From: Congeria kusceri
Lineage: Eukaryota; Mollusca; Bivalvia; Myida; Dreissenidae
Reading direction: 5' to 3'
Length of the DNA: 64,000 nt
Assembly (NCBI GenBank): GCA_027627225.1
Contig: CM051027.1
Span: forward strand, 41,167,618 to 41,231,617
Position 1 is the first letter of the stretch, and each line of letters opens with the position of its first letter. A program made the position numbers and the translations under genes. Positions 46,270 through 60,492 of this stretch are shown here, piece after piece. The notes under the pieces were generated by a model. It searched no databases. It was not told where the DNA came from and saw only the letters and a program-made list of their open reading frames with translations.

Positions 46270-49200
46270 TGGTTCCGATTTGGCTGACATGGTTACTAAA
46301 TAACTGATGTGTACGAAACAACCGAAAATGAATGGTTACGAAATTACCTAATATTAATATGTGCTCGAAATGTATATTGATATTTCAAGAAAGGGCCGAA
46401 TACTATGGTCGGACAATTCCCGATATGGCTACCATTTGTTTTTGTACAATTGCACACACGCCGGTGACTGTTGATAAAATAGCGCAAATTATTAACAAGT
46501 GAAACTAAGCGAGGTAAATCAACATATTCTACAGCAGGTTAAAAAACAGTAAATTTAACAACTATCCAATGCAACGCAAAATCTCCTGACGTGTACAATG
46601 CCGGGAAACTGATATTTGCGTTCAGAGATTGCTAGAATATACGTGTGTACGGAAAAGACATATAATACAACCCGATTTCTTGCATTTAACACTCAAATTA
46701 TATATAATGGAATCAGGTAACTTCCAATTTTACTTCTGGGCACAAAGGGCAGTTGCATAAATAAACGGATACTTGAGCGTAAAGCACCTGTCACACTGTC
46801 ACGATTTTGGCTACGATTGCCCACGATTTACAACGTCTTGTGGAAGCGTGGTAAAGCGTGAACACATACGTATTGGCATCTGTGTGAATCTTGAAGATTC
46901 TTGGGGGATCCTTATCGATCGGGAAGCGCTACACAGTTTTGAACATGTTCAAAACATTCGTGGCTTATCGTAGCGCCGCCACGATTTTTCCAAACGTAGG
47001 ACAATCCTAGACCCATCGTATCTCAATCTGGGTTATTCTTATAGGCGTCGTAGAGGCATTCGTGGCCTTTCGTGTTTCATCGTGATTAATCGTGAGTGAT
47101 TGTATGACATATACATTACAAGACTGTACAACGTTATGGTACGTTTGGCTGCGTATATGGTATGGATTTATGCGCTTGCCCTACCGTTCAGTTACGATTT
47201 TGGTAGGATCTTCAGTGGCCGCTATCACGCCTTGTCACGAATATACACGATGGACCACGACAACGCGACGATTGAGTCGCTTTGCCAATACGGTTTATCG
47301 CGATGTTACTACGCACTCACTACGTTTATCTACGTTGGTGCCACGATTATGCAAAAAGGCATCGTGTAGTCCAAATCGCCTAGAAAAGTGGTGAAGCGTA
47401 AGATTTATTGGCGGTTCGTAGGCCCATCGTGATGAGTTTTCTTTAATCTTACTACAATCTTAGGAGAAACGTTAACAATCGTCTGTAGTCGTCTGTTACC
47501 ATAGCGTATTCCTGGCGCTTGCGTATTACAACCCTAACAGGTCGTATCATATCTTGGTGAAACCGTGATGAATCGGCTGCGGTAACCTACACGTGTCGTT
47601 GATATTCGTAGTCTTGTCCAACAATAACCGTAGGCATACGTAGGAAGATACAATCGGGACACTGTGCATCCCGACTCACCACGATTAACACGTTCACGAT
47701 CAATCGTGGGCTATCGTAGCCAAAATCGTGACAGTGTGACCAGGGCTTAAGTTATGTAAGTGTTGGACATCTCATTACATAATTGTTGCAACAAACAACT
47801 TAATTTAAAAGCATCATACATATATATCATTCAATGCCAATTTTGTGTTTAGTACCCGGCCGGTTTATCATGAACGGCAATAATACCATTCTTTCACATG
47901 TAATGCATAATAAGGAAGGACGTTCAGACAATTATCATTGATATTTCATTGAGTGCTACTACTGTAACAATGAAGTTTTTGAATTGTGTGCAAGGATATG
48001 TATGGGATGAGTTTACGCAACACATATGCCCACCATTTAAAGCATAGATACCTTATATCAAGACCTCGCTTTGGAGTACATATAGGGTGGGTGGAGTCAC
48101 GGTCAAGGTCACTGTTACTAAAACTAGAAAAACAGTTTCTGCACACTATCTTGAGAATGCATTAAGATATTTTGATGAACTTTCATACAAAGATACCTTA
48201 TAGCGAGACCTCGCTTGGGATTGCATACGGGGTGGATGGGCTCAAGGTCATTGTAGCTTTTGCTAAAAATAGAAAAACGGTTTCCGCTTAATATCTTGAG
48301 AACGCACTGTGATATTAAAATAAAACTTATTACATAGATACCTTATATCGAGACCTCGCTTGGGATTGCAAATGGGGTGCGTGGGATCAAGGTCATGGTT
48401 CCATAACTAAAAACAGGAAAACGGTTTCCGCTCAATAAAATGAGAACGCATTGAGATAATTTAATGAAACTTAATACATAGATACCTTATATCGAGACCT
48501 CGCCTGGATTTTCATATGGGGTGGGTGGAGTCAAGATCAGGGTCACTGTTACTGAAAATTGAAAAACGGTTTCCGCTCAATAAGATGAGAACACATTGAC
48601 ATATTTTAATGAAATTTAAAGCATATATACCTTATATCGAGACCTCGCTTGGAATTGCGTATGGTGTGGATGGGGTCAAGGTCAATGTTACTGTTACTAA
48701 ATATAGAAAAATGGTTTCCCCTTAATAACTTGAGAACACATAGAGATATTTTAATGAAACTTCATACATAGATACCTTATGGTCTAGTTACCCCAAAACG
48801 GAAGTCACATACTCAGGGTTACATGCTGTCAGTTAGATACTAAGCACATGTGGTTCAGTGCAGGATGCATATAATTTGTAAAGTACAGTTTAAATGATAT
48901 GTTTTGGTATCATTTTAAAGGTATATATGTAAGCAATAAGAAAAAATGCTGTTTTGTGCACTGCTTTTTGTCTAGTGGTTCCCAGCTTCATAACTTTTGG
49001 CCCATGTATTCATGCGCAAAATGGCAGCCTCCATGCCCGTCAAAACCAGTGTGTTGTTTCTAAGGTAAATATTTTGAGTTACAACTCATAGAATTTTTTG
49101 ACTTGCTGTTTTTTCAAAAGGTTATGTCCTCATCTTTCCAACAATGTATGGTGATATATTGGAAAGTAGCTTGGTCATGGTGAAAAGTGAGATCAAATTT

Positions 49201-51010
49201 TGAATATTTTATATATAACAAAGAAGGAATTTATTTGCGCATGCGTAACCTTTAAGAACTTCACCTAATATAAGTCGTCTGCAAAGATTTTGAAAATGGA
49301 CTCTTACAAACACACTGTACTGGAAAGAATAACTGCCAGATGCCACCTTGACCCCATTTAGGGCTGTATTTTATGGGATGGTTGCTCTAGGGGGCATTAG
49401 GGGGGTAAATATGAGAAAATTAAAGCAAAATGTCCACCAGAGCGGCAATCCGAGACCCATTGTGTTCATCGTGTTGTTTTTCAGTTTCATTTTGACATTA
49501 ATTTGCATTAGTTTCAACAATTCTCTCATTTATGTCATAATGCCTTGTGTTGTAATCCTGAATATGTAGTTTAAGAACCTGTAACTGATAATGCCCGCAA
49601 AGGTCGTGTCTGCACTGGCCGATGCTTTGGCCATGATGACCGTCCTACCTGCCTACTTTGAATAATACCAATTTTCCTAATTTGCAAAGTTAACAGATCC
49701 TATTTAGTTCATATGTTATTTTGTAATTGTAGTTCAATCAGGCTTTCAGCTGAAAAATACATGAAATGCGTGCATAAAACACTTAAGCCGCTCACGCCAA
49801 CCTAGACCCCACCTATTGGAGATAGCGGCATCAAAATTTAAATCACCATCACAGTTTGGTTGAATTTGAGTATGTTTTTTAAATGCAGTGTTTTAAAGAA
49901 CCAGGACCTCAGCCGGAACCATCAACTCATTGGTATACAAGTCTGGGTGAAGTGACGAGTCATCAAAACTACTTTACTTGTCAACTACACTGGAGCGTTG
50001 GGGCGGGGCCGTAAAGCTGACACAGTCGTGTCCGTACCATCGGTATTTTTTAAGGTTAGTACATGATTATTGTCATGTATTCTACTATCTAATGACTTCT
50101 TTTCCAGCCTGGCATTCTTCTTATCAACACCAGTAGGAAAAGCAAGAATTTAACCCTTGTTGGGACTCTCAAACCCGTTTTAGAACTGAACTGTTCGCAC
50201 ATGAGCTCGACAATCTGAAGCCGGCATAGCGACTAGCCTTATCGCAGTAAATAAAACTTAGTAAACTATTGTATATGTACACTTATTGCATCTAAGTTAC
50301 ACAAGTAATCACAATAGTGAGTAAACATGCACAGAAAACCTGTTTATTTTCACAGATTACTCAGCAGAGAGTACCTGGAACAGATTGAAGATTGCAGGCG
50401 GCTCACCTCACCCACATGTTCCGGTGTGACAGAAGACTGTTTATTAATATCTGGCATTGACATTTTGGGGTCAAATTCTTTTTTTTTTTGTGACAGGAGG
50501 TCAAATCTGTTGATTGTTATGTAAACAAAGCCTTTTCTGGGGTCAAATGGCGTCTGAAATGCTACATTTGTATGGATTTTTCCCCCCAAAATGTAGAAAC
50601 TTAAAAATAAAATTGTTCAGAACGGACTAACAACCTATTCTGTAACATTTAAAATGCCAATGAAGATTGTTTTCACTTCTGACTTTATGTATTGTATCTG
50701 CTATGCCTATTAAAATTCAAACTTATGCTTAATTCTGAGTCAAATTGATGTTTTCCAGATGTACCCAAGTACATTTTTTTCCGTCTAAATATTTGCCACA
50801 AAACACCATTACATGTGACATTTTCAATTTTATTTTTTCCAATAAATCTTTAAACCAGTGTAATAGGAATTCAAGTTCTTTCTCGAAATAGATGAGATTG
50901 GTGAAAATTGTGGTTTTTATTCAAATTTGAAAGGGTTGGGTTCTCTTTAAGGTCTAATTACCCCAAAACGGAAGTCACATCCTCAGGGTCAGTTTGATAA
51001 TAAGCACATG
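46270..51010 (+). repeat. Array unit 5
   Basis: Inverted-end element 46784-47746; 145-bp tract from 48047. Private changes: GGTTACTAAATAAC near 46292 and AGCGCAAATTATT near 46483. It shares both marker variants of unit 4. Confidence 0.96.
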
Positions 51011-54000
51011 TGGTTCCGATTTGGCTGACATGGTTACGAAATAACTGATGTGTACGAAACAACCGAAAATGAATGGTTACGAAATTACCTAATATTAATA
51101 TGTGCTCGAAATGTATATTGATATTTCAAGAAAGGGCCGAATACTATGGTCGGACAATTCCCGATATGGCTACCATTTGTTTTTGTACAATTGCACACAC
51201 GCCGGTGACTGTTGATAAAATAGCGCGCATTATTAACAAGTGAAACTAAGCGAGGTAAATCAACATATTCTACAGCAGGTTAAAAAACAGTAAATTTAAC
51301 AACTATCCAATGCAACGCAAAATCTCCTGACGTGTACAATGCCGGGAAACTGATATTTGCGTTCAGAGATTGCTAGAATATACGTGTGTACGGAAAACAC
51401 ATATAATACAACCCGATTTCTTGCATTTAACACTCAAATTATATATAATGGAATCAGGTAACTTCCAATTTTACTTCTGGGCACAAAGGGCAGTTGCATA
51501 AATAAACGGATACTTGAGCGTAAAGCACCTGTCACACTGTCACGATTTTGGCTACGATTGCCCACGATTTACAACGTCTTGTGGAAGCGTGGTAAAGCGT
51601 GAACACATACGTATTGGCATCTGTGTGAATCTTGAAGATTCTTGGGGGATCCTTATCGATCGGGAAGCGCTACACAGTTTTGAACATGTTCAAAACATTC
51701 GTGGCTTATCGTAGCGCCGCCACGATTTTTCCAAACGTAGGACAATCCTAGACCCATCGTATCTCAATCTGGGTTATTCTTATAGGCGTCGTAGAGGCAT
51801 TCGTGGCCTTTCGTGTTTCATCGTGATTAATCGTGAGTGATTGTATGACATATACATTACAAGACTGTACAACGTTATGGTACGTTTGGCTGCGTATATG
51901 GTATGGATTTATGCGCTTGCCCTACCGTTCAGTTACGATTTTGGTAGGATCTTCAGTGGCCGCTATCACGCCTTGTCACGAATATACACGATGGACCACG
52001 ACAACGCGACGATTGAGTCGCTTTGCCAATACGGTTTATCGCGATGTTACTACGCACTCACTACGTTTATCTACGTTGGTGCCACGATTATGCAAAAAGG
52101 CATCGTGTAGTCCAAATCGCCTAGAAAAGTGGTGAAGCGTAAGATTTATTGGCGGTTCGTAGGCCCATCGTGATGAGTTTTCTTTAATCTTACTACAATC
52201 TTAGGAGAAACGTTAACAATCGTCTGTAGTCGTCTGTTACCATAGCGTATTCCTGGCGCTTGCGTATTACAACCCTAACAGGTCGTATCATATCTTGGTG
52301 AAACCGTGATGAATCGGCTGCGGTAACCTACACGTGTCGTTGATATTCGTAGTCTTGTCCAACAATAACCGTAGGCATACGTAGGAAGATACAATCGGGA
52401 CACTGTGCATCCCGACTCACCACGATTAACACGTTCACGATCAATCGTGGGCTATCGTAGCCAAAATCGTGACAGTGTGACCAGGGCTTAAGTTATGTAA
52501 GTGTTGGACATCTCATTACATAATTGTTGCAACAAACAACTTAATTTAAAAGCATCATACATATATATCATTCAATGCCAATTTTGTGTTTAGTACCCGG
52601 CCGGTTTATCATGAACGGCAATAATACCATTCTTTCACATGTAATGCATAATAAGGAAGGACGTTCAGACAATTATCATTGATATTTCATTGAGTGCTAC
52701 TACTGTAACAATGAAGTTTTTGAATTGTGTGCAAGGATATGTATGGGATGAGTTTACGCAACACATATGCCCACCATTTAAAGCATAGATACCTTATATC
52801 AAGACCTCGCTTTGGAGTACATATAGGGTGGGTGGAGTCACGGTCAAGGTCACTGTTACTAAAACTAGAAAAACAGTTTCTGCACACTATCTTGAGAATG
52901 CATTAAGATATTTTGATGAACTTTCATACAAAGATACCTTATAGCGAGACCTCGCTTGGGATTGCATACGGGGTGGATGGGCTCAAGGTCATTGTAGCTT
53001 TTGCTAAAAATAGAAAAACGGTTTCCGCTTAATATCTTGAGAACGCACTGTGATATTAAAATAAAACTTATTACATAGATACCTTATATCGAGACCTCGC
53101 TTGGGATTGCAAATGGGGTGCGTGGGATCAAGGTCATGGTTCCATAACTAAAAACAGGAAAACGGTTTCCGCTCAATAAAATGAGAACGCATTGAGATAA
53201 TTTAATGAAACTTAATACATAGATACCTTATATCGAGACCTCGCCTGGATTTTCATATGGGGTGGGTGGAGTCAAGATCAGGGTCACTGTTACTGAAAAT
53301 TGAAAAACGGTTTCCGCTCAATAAGATGAGAACACATTGACATATTTTAATGAAATTTAAAGCATATATACCTTATATCGAGACCTCGCTTGGAATTGCG
53401 TATGGTGTGGATGGGGTCAAGGTCAATGTTACTGTTACTAAATATAGAAAAATGGTTTCCCCTTAATAACTTGAGAACACATAGAGATATTTTAATGAAA
53501 CTTCATACATAGATACCTTATGGTCTAGTTACCCCAAAACGGAAGTCACATACTCAGGGTTACATGCTGTCAGTTAGATACTAAGCACATGTGGTTCAGT
53601 GCAGGATGCATATAATTTGTAAAGTACAGTTTAAATGATATGTTTTGGTATCATTTTAAAGGTATATATGTAAGCAATAAGAAAAAATGCTGTTTTGTGC
53701 ACTGCTTTTTGTCTAGTGGTTCCCAGCTTCATAACTTTTGGCCCATGTATTCATGCGCAAAATGGCAGCCTCCATGCCCGTCAAAACCAGTGTGTTGTTT
53801 CTAAGGTAAATATTTTGAGTTACAACTCATAGAATTTTTTGGCTTGCTGTTTTTTCAAAAGGTTATGTCCTCATCTTTCCAACAATGTATGGTGATATAT
53901 TGGAAAGTAGCTTGGTCATGGTGAAAAGTGAGATCAAATTTTGAATATTTTATATATAACAAAGAAGGAATTTATTTGCGCATGCGTAACCTTTAAGAAC

Positions 54001-55751
54001 TTCACCTAATATAAGTCGTCTGCAAAGATTTTGAAAATGGACTCTTACAAACACACTGTACTGGAAAGAATAACTGCCAGATGCCACCTTGACCCCATTT
54101 AGGGCTGTATTTTATGGGATGGTTGCTCTAGGGGGCATTAGGGGGGTAAATATGAGAAAATTAAAGCAAAATGTCCACCAGAGCGGCAATCCGAGACCCA
54201 TTGTGTTCATCGTGTTGTTTTTCAGTTTCATTTTGACATTAATTTGCATTAGTTTCAACAATTCTCTCATTTATGTCATAATGCCTTGTGTTGTAATCCT
54301 GAATATGTAGTTTAAGAACCTGTAACTGATAATGCCCGCAAAGGTCGTGTCTGCACTGGCCGATGCTTTGGCCATGATGACCGTCCTACCTGCCTACTTT
54401 GAATAATACCAATTTTCCTAATTTGCAAAGTTAACAGATCCTATTTAGTTCATATGTTATTTTGTAATTGTAGTTCAATCAGGCTTTCAGCTGAAAAATA
54501 CATGAAATGCGTGCATAAAACACTTAAGCCGCTCACGCCAACCTAGACCCCACCTATTGGAGATAGCGGCATCAAAATTTAAATCACCATCACAGTTTGG
54601 TTGAATTTGAGTATGTTTTTTAAATGCAGTGTTTTAAAGAACCAGGACCTCAGCCGGAACCATCAACTCATTGGTATACAAGTCTGGGTGAAGTGACGAG
54701 TCATCAAAACTACTTTACTTGTCAACTACACTGGAGCGTTGGGGCGGGGCCGTAAAGCTGACACAGTCGTGTCCGTACCATCGGTATTTTTTAAGGTTAG
54801 TACATGATTATTGTCATGTATTCTACTATCTAATGACTTCTTTTCCAGCCTGGCATTCTTCTTATCAACACCAGTAGGAAAAGCAAGAATTTAACCCTTG
54901 TTGGGACTCTCAAACCCGTTTTAGAACTGAACTGTTCGCACATGAGCTCGACAATCTGAAGCCGGCATAGCGACTAGCCTTATCGCAGTAAATAAAACTT
55001 AGTAAACTATTGTATATGTACACTTATTGCATCTAAGTTACACAAGTAATCACAATAGTGAGTAAACATGCACAGAAAACCTGTTTATTTTCACAGATTA
55101 CTCAGCAGAGAGTACCTGGAACAGATTGAAGATTGCAGGCGGCTCACCTCACCCACATGTTCCGGTGTGACAGAAGACTGTTTATTAATATCTGGCATTG
55201 ACATTTTGGGGTCAAATTCTTTTTTTTTTTGTGACAGGAGGTCAAATCTGTTGATTGTTATGTAAACAAAGCCTTTTCTGGGGTCAAATGGCGTCTGAAA
55301 TGCTACATTTGTATGGATTTTTCCCCCCAAAATGTAGAAACTTAAAAATAAAATTGTTCAGAACGGACTAACAACCTATTCTGTAACATTTAAAATGCCA
55401 ATGAAGATTGTTTTCACTTCTGACTTTATGTATTGTATCTGCTATGCCTATTAAAATTCAAACTTATGCTTAATTCTGAGTCAAATTGATGTTTTCCAGA
55501 TGTACCCAAGTACATTTTTTTCCGTCTAAATATTTGCCACAAAACACCATTACATGTGACATTTTCAATTTTATTTTTTCCAATAAATCTTTAAACCAGT
55601 GTAATAGGAATTCAAGTTCTTTCTCGAAATAGATGAGATTGGTGAAAATTGTGGTTTTTATTCAAATTTGAAAGGGTTGGGTTCTCTTTAAGGTCTAATT
55701 ACCCCAAAACGGAAGTCACATCCTCAGGGTCAGTTTGATAATAAGCACATG
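51011..55751 (+). repeat. Array unit 6
   Basis: Inverted-end element 51525-52487; 145-bp tract from 52788. Has ATCGTGTAGTCC but GGAAAACACAT. Private change TTTTGGCTTGCTG near 53840. Confidence 0.96.
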
Positions 55752-58700
55752 TGGTTCCGATTTGGCTGACATGGTTACGAAATAACTGATGTGTACGAAA
55801 CAACCGAAAATGAATGGTTACGAAATTACCTAATATTAATATGTGCTCGAAATGTATATTGATATTTCAAGAAAGGGCCGAATACTATGGTCGGACAATT
55901 CCCGATATGGCTACCATTTGTTTTTGTACAATTGCACACACGCCGGTGACTGTTGATAAAATAGCGCGCATTATTAACAAGTGAAACTAAGCGAGGTAAA
56001 TCAACATATTCTACAGCAGGTTAAAAAACAGTAAATTTAACAACTATCCAATGCAACGCAAAATCTCCTGACGTGTACAATGCCGGGAAACTGATATTTG
56101 CGTTCAGAGATTGCTAGAATATACGTGTGTACGGAAAACACATATAATACAACCCGATTTCTTGCATTTAACACTCAAATTATATATAATGGAATCAGGT
56201 AACTTCCAATTTTACTTCTGGGCACAAAGGGCAGTTGCATAAATAAACGGATACTTGAGCGTAAAGCACCTGTCACACTGTCACGATTTTGGCTACGATT
56301 GCCCACGATTTACAACGTCTTGTGGAAGCGTGGTAAAGCGTGAACACATACGTATTGGCATCTGTGTGAATCTTGAAGATTCTTGGGGGATCCTTATCGA
56401 TCGGGAAGCGCTACACAGTTTTGAACATGTTCAAAACATTCGTGGCTTATCGTAGCGCCGCCACGATTTTTCCAAACGTAGGACAATCCTAGACCCATCG
56501 TATCTCAATCTGGGTTATTCTTATAGGCGTCGTAGAGGCATTCGTGGCCTTTCGTGTTTCATCGTGATTAATCGTGAGTGATTGTATGACATATACATTA
56601 CAAGACTGTACAACGTTATGGTACGTTTGGCTGCGTATATGGTATGGATTTATGCGCTTGCCCTACCGTTCAGTTACGATTTTGGTAGGATCTTCAGTGG
56701 CCGCTATCACGCCTTGTCACGAATATACACGATGGACCACGACAACGCGACGATTGAGTCGCTTTGCCAATACGGTTTATCGCGATGTTACTACGCACTC
56801 ACTACGTTTATCTACGTTGGTGCCACGATTATGCAAAAAGGCATCGTGATGTCCAAATCGCCTAGAAAAGTGGTGAAGCGTAAGATTTATTGGCGGTTCG
56901 TAGGCCCATCGTGATGAGTTTTCTTTAATCTTACTACAATCTTAGGAGAAACGTTAACAATCGTCTGTAGTCGTCTGTTACCATAGCGTATTCCTGGCGC
57001 TTGCGTATTACAACCCTAACAGGTCGTATCATATCTTGGTGAAACCGTGATGAATCGGCTGCGGTAACCTACACGTGTCGTTGATATTCGTAGTCTTGTC
57101 CAACAATAACCGTAGGCATACGTAGGAAGATACAATCGGGACACTGTGCATCCCGACTCACCACGATTAACACGTTCACGATCAATCGTGGGCTATCGTA
57201 GCCAAAATCGTGACAGTGTGACCAGGGCTTAAGTTATGTAAGTGTTGGACATCTCATTACATAATTGTTGCAACAAACAACTTAATTTAAAAGCATCATA
57301 CATATATATCATTCAATGCCAATTTTGTGTTTAGTACCCGGCCGGTTTATCATGAACGGCAATAATACCATTCTTTCACATGTAATGCATAATAAGGAAG
57401 GACGTTCAGACAATTATCATTGATATTTCATTGAGTGCTACTACTGTAACAATGAAGTTTTTGAATTGTGTGCAAGGATATGTATGGGATGAGTTTACGC
57501 AACACATATGCCCACCATTTAAAGCATAGATACCTTATATCAAGACCTCGCTTTGGAGTACATATAGGGGGGGTGGAGTCACGGTCAAGGTCACTGTTAC
57601 TAAAACTAGAAAAACAGTTTCTGCACACTATCTTGAGAATGCATTAAGATATTTTGATGAACTTTCATACAAAGATACCTTATAGCGAGACCTCGCTTGG
57701 GATTGCATACGGGGTGGATGGGCTCAAGGTCATTGTAGCTTTTGCTAAAAATAGAAAAACGGTTTCCGCTTAATATCTTGAGAACGCACTGTGATATTAA
57801 AATAAAACTTATTACATAGATACCTTATATCGAGACCTCGCTTGGGATTGCAAATGGGGTGCGTGGGATCAAGGTCATGGTTCCATAACTAAAAACAGGA
57901 AAACGGTTTCCGCTCAATAAAATGAGAACGCATTGAGATAATTTAATGAAACTTAATACATAGATACCTTATATCGAGACCTCGCCTGGATTTTCATATG
58001 GGGTGGGTGGAGTCAAGATCAGGGTCACTGTTACTGAAAATTGAAAAACGGTTTCCGCTCAATAAGATGAGAACACATTGACATATTTTAATGAAATTTA
58101 AAGCATATATACCTTATATCGAGACCTCGCTTGGAATTGCGTATGGTGTGGATGGGGTCAAGGTCAATGTTACTGTTACTAAATATAGAAAAATGGTTTC
58201 CCCTTAATAACTTGAGAACACATAGAGATATTTTAATGAAACTTCATACATAGATACCTTATGGTCTAGTTACCCCAAAACGGAAGTCACATACTCAGGG
58301 TTACATGCTGTCAGTTAGATACTAAGCACATGTGGTTCAGTGCAGGATGCATATAATTTGTAAAGTACAGTTTAAATGATATGTTTTGGTATCATTTTAA
58401 AGGTATATATGTAAGCAATAAGAAAAAATGCTGTTTTGTGCACTGCTTTTTGTCTAGTGGTTCCCAGCTTCATAACTTTTGGCCCATGTATTCATGCGCA
58501 AAATGGCAGCCTCCATGCCCGTCAAAACCAGTGTGTTGTTTCTAAGGTAAATATTTTGAGTTACAACTCATAGAATTTTTTGACTTGCTGTTTTTTCAAA
58601 AGGTTATGTCCTCATCTTTCCAACAATGTATGGTGATATATTGGAAAGTAGCTTGGTCATGGTGAAAAGTGAGATCAAATTTTGAATATTTTATATATAA

Positions 58701-60492
58701 CAAAGAAGGAATTTATTTGCGCATGCGTAACCTTTAAGAACTTCACCTAATATAAGTCGTCTGCAAAGATTTTGAAAATGGACTCTTACAAACACACTGT
58801 ACTGGAAAGAATAACTGCCAGATGCCACCTTGACCCCATTTAGGGCTGTATTTTATGGGATGGTTGCTCTAGGGGGCATTAGGGGGGTAAATATGAGAAA
58901 ATTAAAGCAAAATGTCCACCAGAGCGGCAATCCGAGACCCATTGTGTTCATCGTGTTGTTTTTCAGTTTCATTTTGACATTAATTTGCATTAGTTTCAAC
59001 AATTCTCTCATTTATGTCATAATGCCTTGTGTTGTAATCCTGAATATGTAGTTTAAGAACCTGTAACTGATAATGCCCGCAAAGGTCGTGTCTGCACTGG
59101 CCGATGCTTTGGCCATGATGACCGTCCTACCTGCCTACTTTGAATAATACCAATTTTCCTAATTTGCAAAGTTAACAGATCCTATTTAGTTCATATGTTA
59201 TTTTGTAATTGTAGTTCAATCAGGCTTTCAGCTGAAAAATACATGAAATGCGTGCATAAAACACTTAAGCCGCTCACGCCAACCTAGACCCCACCTATTG
59301 GAGATAGCGGCATCAAAATTTAAATCACCATCACAGTTTGGTTGAATTTGAGTATGTTTTTTAAATGCAGTGTTTTAAAGAACCAGGACCTCAGCCGGAA
59401 CCATCAACTCATTGGTATACAAGTCTGGGTGAAGTGACGAGTCATCAAAACTACTTTACTTGTCAACTACACTGGAGCGTTGGGGCGGGGCCGTAAAGCT
59501 GACACAGTCGTGTCCGTACCATCGGTATTTTTTAAGGTTAGTACATGATTATTGTCATGTATTCTACTATCTAATGACTTCTTTTCCAGCCTGGCATTCT
59601 TCTTATCAACACCAGTAGGAAAGGCAAGAATTTAACCCTTGTTGGGACTCTCAAACCCGTTTTAGAACTGAACTGTTCGCACATGAGCTCGACAATCTGA
59701 AGCCGGCATAGCGACTAGCCTTATCGCAGTAAATAAAACTTAGTAAACTATTGTATATGTACACTTATTGCATCTAAGTTACACAAGTAATCACAATAGT
59801 GAGTAAACATGCACAGAAAACCTGTTTATTTTCACAGATTACTCAGCAGAGAGTACCTGGAACAGATTGAAGATTGCAGGCGGCTCACCTCACCCACATG
59901 TTCCGGTGTGACAGAAGACTGTTTATTAATATCTGGCATTGACATTTTGGGGTCAAATTCTTTTTTTTTTTGTGACAGGAGGTCAAATCTGTTGATTGTT
60001 ATGTAAACAAAGCCTTTTCTGGGGTCAAATGGCGTCTGAAATGCTACATTTGTATGGATTTTTCCCCCCAAAATGTAGAAACTTAAAAATAAAATTGTTC
60101 AGAACGGACTAACAACCTATTCTGTAACATTTAAAATGCCAATGAAGATTGTTTTCACTTCTGACTTTATGTATTGTATCTGCTATGCCTATTAAAATTC
60201 AAACTTATGCTTAATTCTGAGTCAAATTGATGTTTTCCAGATGTACCCAAGTACATTTTTTTCCGTCTAAATATTTGCCACAAAACACCATTACATGTGA
60301 CATTTTCAATTTTATTTTTTCCAATAAATCTTTAAACCAGTGTAATAGGAATTCAAGTTCTTTCTCGAAATAGATGAGATTGGTGAAAATTGTGGTTTTT
60401 ATTCAAATTTGAAAGGGTTGGGTTCTCTTTAAGGTCTAATTACCCCAAAACGGAAGTCACATCCTCAGGGTCAGTTTGATAATAAGCACATG
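55752..60492 (+). repeat. Array unit 7
   Basis: Inverted-end element 56266-57228; 145-bp tract from 57529. Matches unit 3 at both marker sites. Private changes: ATAGGGGGGGTGG near 57567 and GGAAAGGCAAG near 59619. Confidence 0.96.
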
